Source of the DNA: Polytrichum commune
Taxonomy: Eukaryota; Streptophyta; Polytrichopsida; Polytrichales; Polytrichaceae
Direction: 5' to 3'
Assembly: GCA_950295325.1 (NCBI GenBank)
Contig: OX485805.1
Span: 24,787,501-24,851,500, forward strand
Length of the DNA: 64,000 nucleotides
Shown here: piece after piece, positions 48,590 to 59,915 of the stretch
How the letters are laid out: the number at the start of each line of letters is the position of its first letter
Position numbering within the stretch: the stretch's first letter is position 1
Program-made: the position numbers and the translations under genes
The notes under the pieces: generated by a model
The model's input: the letters and a program-made list of their open reading frames with translations, nothing else
Told to the model about the DNA's origin: nothing
The model's database searches: none

Positions 48590-50681
48590 GTGTTGGAAGT
48601 GGCAAGAAAGGCAGACCACCCGCTTGCAGGCACAAAAAATCTTCTTCTGGATAAGCCGGGGAACATTCAGAGCGTGTACCAGCCATAAAAAGCGATCACA
48701 AACTCATACTACGATCTGTTTGCGTGTCTTCCTCCCCTCCTCCCAGATGGTCCGATTGGAATCCTCGGTCTCGGAGCGGGCACCGCTGCAAGAATCATTC
48801 ACCATTTTTGGCCACAAATTGATTTGCACGGTTGGGAACTCGACCCTGCCGATGTAATGGTTGCCAGGCAGTTCTTCAACCTTTCTGAGCATGAAGAAGG
48901 TGGGATATCTCTGCAGAGGAAAAGGGTATCCGCTTTTGGTGCCATAAATCGTGAATGCAATGAGGATGATGATGATGATGCCGCCAATTCTGAGGAGAAC
49001 GGTAGCTTGAATTCAGGTACAGTACAAACAAGTCACTTAATCTTTTGCAACATTTATGTTTCCCAGATGTAGCTATTGGAAATTGTCTATCACCTCCTGA
49101 AGCTTGATCACGAAATTGCATGTACAGTTGTACTCTGTACGTCATGAAGTGCTCACATCTCAACATACAATTCCGCCAGTTTGATCATTTCAAAATCATA
49201 CGTTTGAGTTATCCTTCAACTCTCAATGCAACTTTTCTTTGTTTTGCAGTTGGTCCCCTCTAATTTTCTTAATGCTTGTTTTGCATGCAGAATCAATGGT
49301 TTCTTGCCACTTGTGGTGCATGCTTGGAAGGTAGTGTTTGAACTTGATGAAGAGCAGCCTATTTCAGTTGATTGAAGTCCTAGCCAAATATGGGTTTCAA
49401 CCCTCAATGAACCAATGTAGAATGTACTTCATTCAAATCTCCACACTACCTCCAGGCATGCACTGAAAACTTAGCAGACATGGAAGGTGTTGTAATGCAA
49501 ATCAACCAACTTCCCACCAAAAAGTCATGCTGAGTTAGAGGATAACTCTGCTATGCTCGCAACTTCCACCAATCTATAGTAATCTATAATTCTTGCCAAT
49601 CATATCAAGTTTCTCCAAGTTTCTCTCATCAACAATGAGCTTTGTGATTACGATGAATGTTCGAAGCGTTTAACTTCTAAAGTCAATAGGGAAGTACCCA
49701 AAAGGATTATTTTGTGATCCTTTTGATGGTCACTGCCTCACAAATTCTCTTTCTTTCATGATTGATATTTCTCAAGAAACCCTTGGAAATTATTATTTTT
49801 CAAATAAATAAATGAACATTTCAAAACATATTCTAGAATCTGCTTTGGCAGCCCTCAGGGTTAATAAACATTGCAATTGCATTACAGAAGACACCAAATA
49901 GTTTGGGAGACTTGTTGTGGACATTGGCAACGCCCTTGCTTCCGGTGCAATGCTAGAGGGTGGTTTTGCAGGCCTTGTAGTCAATATATTTTCACATGGG
50001 GCCGTGATTCCTGCACTTCAATTGCCCGAAACATGGCAGCATTTACAAGCGCGGTTGCGTCCTGGAGGTTAGCAATAAGCAACCCAGCCACGCACGGAGA
50101 ATGTAAAACCAGCCACGCACGGAGAATGTTTTTTACAGTCGTTAAAATTAGAGTGGTCTTCATGACTTGCCATGTAGCACCAAGAGTCATTTGGCACCTC
50201 TCTAGTTGCCACCCAATGATTGCACAGTATTTAATGTGGGTCATTGATAACTGAGTATGGGCCACATTAAATCAGATGTTTAGTATAGTGCTAATGAATC
50301 AAGTTCCGATAGGGGATCGGCAAACATAAATCTATCGAGGCATTTCTGTGCATTCGTGCAACTTAACAATGGTTAACGCACCTTGTGCAAAGGCCGCATA
50401 ATGGTGAACTGTGGAGGCTCGTGTGTGGAAGCGGAGGGTAAGTTTGCCAAGGACAGGGAACTCACCATGGAGGAGACAATTGCAGCAATTAGTGAAATTT
50501 TCCCTAACAATTTGTCACGAAGAAAGCTCCGGGACACAGGAACAGCTCAGTAGCCCTCACTAGTCCATTACCCAACATGGAAGCGTGGGAGCAAACCCTA
50601 CCTGAGGGCTTGAACCAAGGTGCACAAAACTGGTTTCCAGTGGTCAAGTGGTTTTTTTTCCTCTCGTACCAGTTTTCTTAA
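48590..50681 (+). pseudogene. Spermidine-synthase-like SAM-dependent methyltransferase gene, decayed
   Basis: Three exons, 48590-49016, 49888-50067 and 50393-50681, have good splice sites and matching phases. They encode LLLDKPGNIQSVYQP, then the SAM-binding stretch PIGILGLGAGTAARIIHHFWP with the acidic LHGWELDP, then VVDIGNALA..GGFAGLVVNIFS, and RPGGRIMVNCGG. These match plant proteins of the spermidine-synthase-like methyltransferase superfamily as I remember them. The exact substrate is unknown and polyamine synthesis is not implied. Lesions: in-frame TAA at 48686, TAG at 49899, and a frameshift near 50548, after which SVALTSPLPNMEAWE continues the family's C-terminus. Gene order and splicing are kept, so loss looks fairly recent, or some lesions are sequence errors. 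Confidence 0.75.
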
Positions 50682-51056
50682 TTCTGTTCGGAACAGATTT
50701 AACTGCGTTCACATCGATTCATTCAATGATTCATTCAGTGATTTCAACAAGAAAGCATCCAGCCAATAGCTTGAGCGGTTGGGACCCATCTCCACCTTGC
50801 CCACTATGGTCCACCCGATCATTGTGGGGTCACCGGGTCAAGTGGTCATCTTAAAAACATTGTGGGTATCCAGGGGCTCTAGTAGGGGCAGTCAAATTGC
50901 CCCCATTATGGCCATGAGGAGGAGTCCACCTCTCAAATTGAGGCAGTAGTCTGCGAATTTGCCTGATTATGGCTGTGTGAGCCCGATATTGTGCTCACAT
51001 GGTTACTTAATCACAAAATTACTAACACCTCAATATTATGCTTTCTTGAGTACTAA
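50682..51056. other. Spacer between the methyltransferase and element B
   Basis: No open frame or repeat of note. Element B begins at 51057 with CACTATATTCG. Confidence 0.6.
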
Positions 51057-51584
51057 CACTATATTCGTTAAATTGAGACTTTCTCTAGTCTCAAATTAAT
51101 ATATGGATCAAACAACATTCCGTGTTCCGAAACTATATTGAGAACAATCTCAAATATATTATATGTTCTAATATTCCAAATCTATGATGTGTGGACATAA
51201 GCACATATGGTAGAGCACTCAACACCAACTTCATCAACAAAAACACTTTGGGTAGAGCACTCCAAACTAGTTTCATCCAAAAAACATATAAAATGATTTC
51301 TATTATTAGCATGGTCAATAAAATATAGACATTGCAACATACAAAGTGCATGTAATAAATGCATATTTCTTCAATGGACAATTTAGTCCCAAACTTAATA
51401 AAAAAATGAACTTCACATTTGTATTGAAATATAGTAAATGGATATTCATCCAACCCCAACAATATAGCATTCGCAAGTTCTACCCAAACTCTGCCCCAAT
51501 TTTGAAGAGCACACATATGAGTAATATATATTGGTAGCATTACATATTAAACTATAATCATGCTAACACAATCCTACCAACTTC

Positions 51585-54500
51585 TTATTCAACGTGGGTT
51601 GCTTCTTCTGCGATCCGAGTAAGGTTGTCTTTTGCAAAAATTATGTACTTTTGAGGAATGGACATTGATCCACTATGATTTTTCCGTGGTTTCCATGCTA
51701 TGAATATGGAATCTGTATCTACCCAAGATGGACCGTGCTCAGAATCCACCTTCCACCGAAAGTTTAGGTTTGTATCCCAGCCTGTATAATACCGAATCAC
51801 ATCTTCATTCCGTGCTGTCGATCGGTAGTACTCCACTTGTATTTGTCGAAAATGAGGGCTGGAAGTTACAAATTTTGGTTTAGACAAAGCTCTTGCCACC
51901 CACACTGGCTTCACATATGTCTCATCTCCAGGACGCAAAATGAGCATATAACCTTCATGACGATCCACAGCAATGTGGAAAGATGGTGGGGGACGTTGAC
52001 TAGCAGGCCCAACGTAATGGTCGTCCACATGAAACTCCTCTCGAACCTCTCCATTTCTCAAAAGACTAGCCTCCGAAGCTTGTACATCGATACGAGTTTG
52101 TGGCCAAAATCCGTGCCTCAAAGTATGAGGGCTATCTTGGTGGAGGTCTGCCAAGGCCGCACGAACACGTGTCTAATAATGTATCCAACTCCCATAACGA
52201 TGCCAACATGATCCGCCAACATCCGCTATCTTCAAACTCTCCTAATATTGAATGAAGCCTGATATACCTTTCAAAATATCCTCCAAATTCTTCATGGCTA
52301 TTGGCTTGCAAGGCCTAGGCTCTCCATCCGGTAACATGGTCTTCCCATCCGCATCCACGCGCCACACAAGGAGACCCTTTGGCGGGCTCCACTCTTGTGT
52401 CGTGCACAACAACTTGTATTGCATGGCCGGGACACCATCGTCACGCATGTAGAACCGGAATTGTTGTGCCTTCGTATGGCCAATCAATCGATGAGCTCCA
52501 CTTCGAATATAAGGTTCTATAAATGCCTTGAAGTCTGGCACCTCCTCAATCATATGGGGGATGACGGGAACGTTCTCCAAATCCATGTACGACTTCATCA
52601 ATAACGGGATTGTAGGAAAATCCTCCTCCTGCAACTTCATGCTCCACTGCCCAAAAGATGCATCAATATCGTCGTGCGTGTGGCCTACCAATAAGAAGGA
52701 CACAAAAACCTCATTGAAAATGCCTTTCGCAACCAACAGCGACCAATATGCAAATACATATCTACTTTTATTGTCCTTGGCACAATTGTCTAATTGGACA
52801 CGCAAAGTGGGGGGCAACTTCTTGGCTATCACGGGTTCACTAGGTGGCTCGGGCAACGAATGCAAGCATACATCTTTTCCATCCATCACTGCTTCATATA
52901 AAGGTGTTGAACCCGTGTTTTCAAATAACAATCCTGAAGAATGGGCTGGTGGTTTATCTAAATCACGCAAAAGCCTTGCAAATGACCCTATCGTGTGGTT
53001 TGAATCTGCTGGATACAAATCAAGAGCATAATGAGCAAACTTGACATCACCGTGTCCATGTGCAATCATTCATGCAATGCCAACCCAAAGTGATTAGTAT
53101 CTATGTATGTCTAAATCATTTTGAATGAATCCATCTTCTCAAGTACATCACGGAATAAAACACAACAATATTTAGGGTATGTCATAACATTGTTTCGAAG
53201 ATCACCTGTAATCGATACAGGCAACTTAAAAAACCCATCCGTGGCCTTGATTCGATTTGCAAAACATGGGGAGGCTGTCTTGGCATGGTCCATTTTGTCA
53301 TGGATGACCGTAAGAACTTCCAAGGGCCTGGAGATGGACAAAGCTCTATTTGTGTAGTAATCATTACGGTGTGCCTCTTGCATGTTTACGTGCTTGAAAC
53401 AGTTTAATTGATGCACCGCATATGACTAGGTACCCATCGTGTGTGCATCCCGAAGGCGCTTCAACTTCTCGCAATTAGAGCACCTTACAAATTTGTCCCC
53501 TCGTCTTTTTGTAATGTATTCGTAGAAGTTTGCTTTCTTGATTGCACTCAATTTTGACGATGAAATTGGTTCCAACCCAATCTTCTCGCCAACTGCATTT
53601 ACATCCAACAATATGTCTTTCCATTTTGTGCCTGTGGGAAGAACTTTCTTCACAACTTTTTCACCAGTTGTGAGTGTGCGTGTTTTATGCGGCATTGCAT
53701 CGGCAAGTGGGACAATGATGGTTGCTAGAGTGGCCGTTGCTTGTCTTGTTGCTTCCCTAGGTTTCTTTAAATCCACGTTCCCATGGTGACGGGGCCGGCG
53801 GCCTTCCTTGGCATAAGCAGCTTGTCTATAAAAGTCCACTTTCGACACACCATGAATGTTGTACCATGCCTTGCAACACACGTCTATGCTTTCAATGGTG
53901 ATGACCTTACGACCCGCCCCATTCACATGTATCGCCCTATGCACATTAAGTTTTTTGGTGGATCTTAGACGGAAATCACCAAGCCACATTTCTTCGCGGA
54001 TGGCCTTCAATTTATCCCTTGGAAACAATTGGCAACAACGATGGACACAACAATCATTTGTGGCAACTTCTCTAATGGACTCCTCCCCGAACAACCTTTG
54101 ACGTTTACAATCAGTTGCAGACGGAGCAGGACGTGCCAATGTATCGTACTTTCTTTGACCCTTGCGTGGCCGCATGTTTGATTGCTGCTATTTTTCGGTT
54201 TGCATGTGTCGTTGCTCATGTTCATACGATCTAACTCCATCAATCATGACATTCCTCAATGGCCACCTGCGGAGGGAGAATCTATGAGTGGGATCCACCT
54301 CGGAATGAACGAGCGACTCCAATATGACAACCCCAACGTCCTCGGTGCCAAGCGGGTTTTCATCAATGCAATCTTGTGGATGGGTGTTGCGACAAATCCC
54401 CTCCGCCACAACAATTGCACTGTCATTAAGAAGTACCACCTCCAAATTCACCCATGAAGCCCTTGAGAGTCCCGTACATTCAGCAATGGGACAATGCGGT

Positions 54501-54649
54501 ACGGAAGGCGAAGGTAAATCCAAATGATCTTCATCTGCACTCTCAGCCATAGTAGCTTCCCCGACAATGTCTATTTCATCCTCAGATGCAGATGGCCAAG
54601 TGGCCATGTCTTCAGATGACCAATCTCCTCTTTCACTAAACCCATCCAT
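51585..54649 (-). pseudogene. Transposase-like gene of element B, multiple stops
   Basis: Clearly homologous to the 8754-11822 gene along its whole length, including HDKMDHAK, QLDNCAKDNK and GHTHDDID. Compared with A it has TAG stops at 54188 and 53426 (GAG codons in A), and at 52242 and near 52172 (TGG in A). The intron acceptor near 53071 has changed from TTTGCAG to ATTGCAT, while the donor ACAG/GTGAT is kept. Many substitutions still preserve protein similarity, so the copy evolved under constraint before it died. The acceptor-like TGTGTGTAG before the start is also kept. Confidence 0.85.
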
Positions 54650-54867
54650 TGTGCCTACACACATGAACATTGAACCTTGTCAAGAAACGGTACCACAAAA
54701 ATTGTAGGTTCCAATCGAATAATACAAAAACCATCTTATATAAACAATATTGGAAATACTCAGTGTTCATACATGTTCATATGACTGCTATGCCATTGGC
54801 TTTGTAAAGGTTTGGGTTGGCCAGTGGACACACTATCATTTAGAGCCCATCCACATGGTGGGGCTGA

Positions 54868-55912
54868 GTTTGGGTTGACCTACCCAAACCTTGTGGCACG
54901 ATGGGATCATGGTCATCCAGAGTCCATCCACACAGTGGGGATGGTTTGGGTCGAGCGACCCAAACCTTGTGGCAGGATGGGATCATGGTCATCCAGAGTC
55001 CATCCACACAGTGGGGATAAATTGGGTCGAGCGACCCAAACCTTTTCGCAGGATGGGTTCAGGCTCATAACAGAGATCACCCACACAGTGGGGATGGATT
55101 GGGTAGACCGTCCCAAATTATGTAAGGGGAGATGGGCTCTGAGTCAAACCTAGTACATGCCCACTGTGGGATAAGGTTTGGGTCGACCGACCCAAACCTT
55201 GAGGGGCAGGATGGGCTCCGTGTGCACCCTAGTACCTGCCTCATGTGAGGGTGGGTTTGGATCGACCGACCTAAACCTTGAGGGGCAGGATGGGATGAGT
55301 ATCATCTGCAATTCCTACCCACTGCAGGGTTGGGGTTTGGGTCGGCCGACCCAAACTATGTAGGGCAAGATGGGCTCTGAGTCAACCCTAGTACATGCCC
55401 ACTGTGGGGAAAGGTTTGGGTCGACCGACCCAAACCTTGGAGGGCATGAAGGGCTCAGAGTCCACCATAGTACCTGCTCCATGTGGCGAGAGGTTTGGGT
55501 CGACCGACCCAATCCTTGTGGGGGGTGGGATGGGCTCAGAGTCCAACATAGTACCTACCCTATGTGTGGAAGGGTTTGGGTCGACCGACCCAAAGTATGT
55601 AGGGCAGGATGGGCTCTGAGTCGACCCTAGTACCTGCCCACTGTGGGGAAAGGTTTGGGTCGCCCGACCCAAACCTTGTAGGGCAGGAAGGGCTCAGAGT
55701 CCAACCTAGTACCTACTCTCTGTGGGGAAAGGTTTGGGTTGACCGACCCAAACCTTGTGGGGCAGGAAGGGCTCATAGTCCACCCTAGTACCTGCTCCAT
55801 GTGGGGAAAGGTTTGGGTCGACCAACCCAAACCTTGTGGGGGTGGGATGGGCTCATAATCCACCTTAGTACCTTCCCTATGTGGGGAAGGGTTTGGGTCG
55901 TCCGACCCAAAC
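54868..55912. repeat. Array of 14 palindromes, period ~79 bp
   Basis: Copies start at 54868, 54944, 55019, 55098, 55176, 55255, 55335, 55414, 55493, 55574, 55653, 55732, 55811 and 55891; a weak one lies near 54810. Spacing is 75-81 bp, mostly 79. Most have the centre GACC. Spacers share GGGCAGGATGGGCTC and AGTACCTGCCC and differ from the element A spacers. Confidence 0.95.
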
Positions 55913-56128
55913 TATCCGTAAATTCCGCCGTCCAATGCGGCGTGAATATGGTGACTTCTAAATATAGGCTATGACGAGAAATTAAAGTCATGAATGGTTG
56001 TTGTGATTTCTTGCTCATGAATGCTAGCGTGCTCTAACCTTGTAGTAGAGCTTCAAGTGAGAGAGGTTGCTGAAATTTCAGAAGCGGGAGAGGAGCAAAA
56101 AGGACCGTCTTTTCGGGGAGGTTGGCCT

Positions 56129-56134
56129 TTTATA
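56129..56134 (-). promoter_or_regulatory. TATA box of element B
   Basis: TATAAA on the minus strand, at the position matching 7208-7213 in element A. The surrounding leader (GCGGGAAAGG..TATCC upstream, CTCTCCC.CT downstream) is also shared. Confidence 0.6.
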
Positions 56135-56685
56135 TTGTCCGCCTCCGATCCCTACCCTTCCTCTTGGATACCTTTCCCGCTTGAATCCCCTTTAGCCGTT
56201 AGTTCAAACCTTCTGACATACTTTCCCGCCCAGGGTTTATAATAGAAAACGTGTACTAGCGTGGCTCTTCGGTGCCCGAACCATCAAGTGTAGAATAAAT
56301 ATGTATTGTCACTATTTGATATTGTATCTGTTTTTTATTTTTTGAAGTGAATATGACTTGCACCATTGGCAGGAAGGGTACTAGCGACATGTATTTTAGC
56401 AAGTTATTAAAGGAAATGAATATCTGATAAGTGATTTAGAAAAATCATCCCCAATAACTTCACTTTGATCCATCTTAGGAACTTCATCAATTGTGTTTCA
56501 AGATATTACTCTACTTGAACTCAAACATTATATTATATTTTAACAAATATTTTGACAAAAAAAAATGGCAACATTGTTTAACTCCATATGGTAAAAATCA
56601 CTAAACACAAAAGTTAAAGTAGCTATTGATACCACCGCAAGAGGAAGTATATGATATTAACAACAAAAAACAACCATGACATTGT

Positions 56686-58110
56686 GTGAGCCCAAAATGG
56701 TGCCCACATGGGGTGATTAACTCTTCGAAACCAATTTTAGTTTGACTTTGATGTGTTATGATGATTCACAAAACATAAAAAGAGTGAAGTGTGGTGTGGA
56801 TTTAACTTTAGGCATTAGGTGGTGTTGTGTGATTAATTCAAGGTTGATTTCAATAAGAAGATGCCTTGATTATGTGAGTAGGGGGTAAGGTGAGGCAAGG
56901 TGAGCTCCGCGGCTTAAATGCCCACTTTTGGATCCACTTTGTTAGTTTAGGAAGAAGGAAGCTTGGTGGATGGGGATTAGTCCCTACTTTGGAAGAGAGG
57001 GTTAAAGGATTGTGATTGGGGGATGCTAATCCTCTCACCCTATCCTCTCCCTCTCTCCCTCTCTCCCTCTCTGCTACTTAAGGTGTTTTTCTCTCATTTT
57101 CCTCTCTCTCCATCAAGCGCTCTCAAGAGAGCAAGCTCTTAAGAGCTCGAACCACGTAGGTGGCTTAGTAGTTGTAGTGAAGGTAGTTAGTTAAGCTCTC
57201 TCTCTCAATCTCTCTCACGTGGAGGGACCCCTTAGAATTACTAGATAGACACGTGTGATTGGGGGTGAACTTGGGGAAATTAGTAGGATAGATTAAGTAT
57301 TAGTTAATAGATTAGGGGAATGTTAGATTAACTACTAGGAGTTTAGAATGGTTGTAGGATTGCTTAAATTTCTGTTCAACCATAGCTGGTCCGAACTGAA
57401 GGAGGGCTACGGAGCAGCCGAGGCGACTGGGTTAGTGCTACTAAGCAGTTGGACAACTGAACCAGGCTGCTGGAGCAGCCGAGGCGACGGTTAGTGCTAC
57501 TAAGCAGCTCGAGAACTGAACCAGGCTGCTGGAGCAGCCGAGGCGACTGGTTAGTGCTACTAAGCAGCTAGACAACTGAATCAGGCTGCTGGAGCAGCCG
57601 AGGCGACTGGTTAGTGCTACTAAGCAGCTGGACAACTGAACCAGGCTGCTGGAGCAGCCGAGGCGACTGGTTAGAGCTACTAAGCAGCTGGACAACTGAA
57701 CCAGGCTGCTGGAGCAGCCGAGGCGACGGTTAATGCTACTAAGCAGCTGGAGAACTGAACCAAGCTGTTGGAGCAGCCGAGGCGACTGGTTAGTGCTACT
57801 AAGCAGCTGGAGAACTGAACCAGGCTGCTGGAGCAGCCGAGGCGACCGGGTTAGTGCTACTAAGCAGCTGGACGAACTGAAGGAGGGCTACTAAGCAGTT
57901 GGGACGAACCGAATTAGGCTACTGGGGCAGCTTAAAGGCTTAAAACTAAGCATAGGTTAAATCATGCATTTTAGAATTATTCTAGCACGTAGGTAAGTGT
58001 TAGGTTTATTAGGCTAGTTAGCGTGAGGCGTGGCTTGCTAGTGAATGTGATTTGGGTGGATCATCAAGGACAATGTTTTTAAACACTTACATCTTATTGG
58101 TCAAAATAAG
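56686..58110 (+). mobile_element. Probable LTR-like repeat containing a minisatellite
   Basis: TGTGAGCCCAAAAT at 56686 recurs at 63718, followed in both by GCCCACAT, AAAAAGAGTGAAG and a GGATC..AGGAAG.AAG..TTAG stretch, in the same order and orientation. A TG start and long non-coding content fit an LTR. The 3' boundary is not found, so the end given is a guess. The GAGA/CTCT-rich stretch near 57040-57130 may be a promoter region. Confidence 0.45.
57395..57925 (+). repeat. 60-bp minisatellite, about eight units
   Basis: GCAGCCGAGGCGAC recurs every 59-60 bp from 57414 to 57833, with GCTACTAAGCAGCTGGACAA between copies. Units differ by single bases. Frames through it are open on the minus strand only because the period is a multiple of three. 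Confidence 0.9.
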
Positions 58111-58124
58111 TTACTTGTTCAAGA

Positions 58125-58289
58125 ATGGGGAAGGTGGTTGATCCTAGCAATGGCAAGGCAAAGGAAGTAAAGATTAATGGTGTTAGGGGGATGTCTTTAC
58201 GAGGATGCGTGGCCAAAGCCGAGGGATGGACTTTGGAGAAGGCTAAGGCCTTAATTGTTCAGGAAACATGTATTAATAAAACATCATGA
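58125..58289 (+). CDS. Possible short gag-start-like frame, 54 residues
   Basis: ATG 58125 opens MGKVVDPSNGKAKEVKIN and stops at TGA 58287. It follows the LTR-like repeat at the spacing expected for a gag start. No motif is recognised, and it may be a truncated retroelement frame or chance. Confidence 0.25.
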   Translation: MGKVVDPSNGKAKEVKINGVRGMSLRGCVAKAEGWTLEKAKALIVQETCINKTS

Positions 58290-59290
58290 ACTTTACAACT
58301 AGAAGGTTCACTGAGATGAAGGATACGTATTATATCATTGAGATTTGATACTACACATGTGATTCACAAACCCATCATCCGGACTAGGACGCTTAAGGGT
58401 GGTGGGTTTGGCCTCACACATTGTGCAAATGAGAAAACTATTAAAACCCACAATATGTCAGTTGTAATGTGTGCACACAACGTTGCTCCATTCTCAAGCA
58501 TGCAAGTGTGACAATGACTAACCTTTGTGGAAGTCATTAATGAAATTCCAAGCACAAATGTCACTTTCTAGTTCACTCTTCCAAGGATATTTGAACCTAT
58601 TCTCAAATCCATTTTAACTTTAGTAGTGTTTGTGACCAAAAGATGCAAAGTTGGAGTTGTATGTCCTCATAACATTCACAAAATCAAATGTATCTTTCAT
58701 TAGTATATAATGTTTAATTATTTCAAATAACATATTAACATGATAAAGATTGTATGTACTATAATCTTGTTGGACGACACTTGTATGTGAGCGTAGAGCG
58801 GAGAGCGTAGATTTGGAGAGCGGAGAGCGTAGATGAAATAAAAATAGCAAACCTTCCAAATAAAATAGGAATATTTCAAAATAGACAAGAATATACCTGG
58901 AATATTTCAGAATCTGCCAAAATTAGTAAAAATTGGACCTATTTCCGTGGGAATTATAGGCCATAAAATAAACAAAAATGCCCTGAAATTGAAATGGTCT
59001 CACTAAGTTTGGAGACCGCGAGGTGGTTGAATTGTTAAAACCATGGATGATTACAAGAAAAAATCAATGAAAATGGATTTTCTGAGATTGGTATAATTGA
59101 AGAATGAGTCAATCAACATACAAAGGAATCAAAATAATCAACTTCCTTCGTTTTTATTCATCACTTTTCTCTTTGTTTTATATGTGAGTCTACTCTATAG
59201 CTTGGACTTTAGCAATTATCGTTTGTGGCCGAATAGATTATATATTGGACTCATACCCAACATCATTGTATATACACTTGCATACAATGG
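58290..59290. other. Intergenic stretch
   Basis: AT-rich, with no recognisable gene. A small duplication of GGAGAGCGTAGAT lies near 58798-58832. Confidence 0.5.
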
Positions 59291-59752
59291 GTGATGAAAG
59301 AGACATGTTTGCTGGATTAAAATGAGATAAAGAAATTAGAAGTCTAGCAGATCCTCATATTCCGGTTAATTTATCGCCGGAATTTTCGTTTGCTGCTGGA
59401 AATCGAAGTACTGATGACTACGACCTGACTTCATTTTCACAGTCTACACAAGCATGGAGGTGGAGGACGCGGGAGGAGCAAAAACAATGTGAGAAAAAAT
59501 AAAAAAGGCAGGAAGATGTGCCCGAGAAGGACGCTGATTTGGATGAAGACAAATCGAACGAAACGGAGGAGGAGGTGAAGGTGGAAGGGAAATCTTCGAA
59601 GTCTATTTCATTTCGCGAACGGACGAGAGCCTTGCTGCCGCATCATCTTCCGCTGAAGGATCGAAAGAGAGATAAGACAGTTTCTTATATGGATTTGCTT
59701 CGACCGGGTCCACCTCCCTCGGAATCATCCAAGAAGTATGCAAAACGAAAAT
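59291..59752 (+). pseudogene. Fragment of an acidic/basic low-complexity protein gene, two stops
   Basis: One plus-strand frame reads through TGA near 59321 and TAA near 59500. It starts DERDMFAGLK, continues with SLADPHIPVNLSPEFSFAAG and ends with SISFRERTRALLPHHLPLKDR..YMDLLRPGPPP before a natural-looking stop at 59752. The middle is Glu/Lys-rich. The composition is protein-like but I do not recognise the family. Confidence 0.4.
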
Positions 59753-59915
59753 AGAGTTGATAGACAAATGATACATTGTAATACGATACTTTGAATGGAA
59801 TAAACATAATCATTGATATTATATCTTTATTATATCAATCAATTATTGCTTCACAAGAGGTCCAGAAATGGACACATATATCATATCCCAATGTAGTGCT
59901 AGGCTGAGAGGAATT

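Larger units (their letters stand above)
51057..56270 (-). mobile_element. Element B: decayed relative of element A, opposite orientation
   Basis: The minus strand has the same parts as element A: TATA box at 56129, leader, palindrome array 55912-54868, two-exon gene 54649-51585, 3' region, and an end at 51057 (CACTATATTCGTTAA) with the GAGAC/GTCTC hairpin. Similarity to A upstream of the TATA box fades near 56270, and no matching 5' terminus is visible. Its gene is a pseudogene. Confidence 0.75.

Noticed and set aside
55370-55863. Open frames through the element B array on both strands
   Set aside because: Same cause as in array A. They lie upstream of the real gene and differ in sequence from the array A frames.
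57441-57695. A Ser/Leu/Cys-rich repeat protein on the minus strand
   Set aside because: Direct product of a 60-bp minisatellite whose period is a multiple of three. No start context or conservation.
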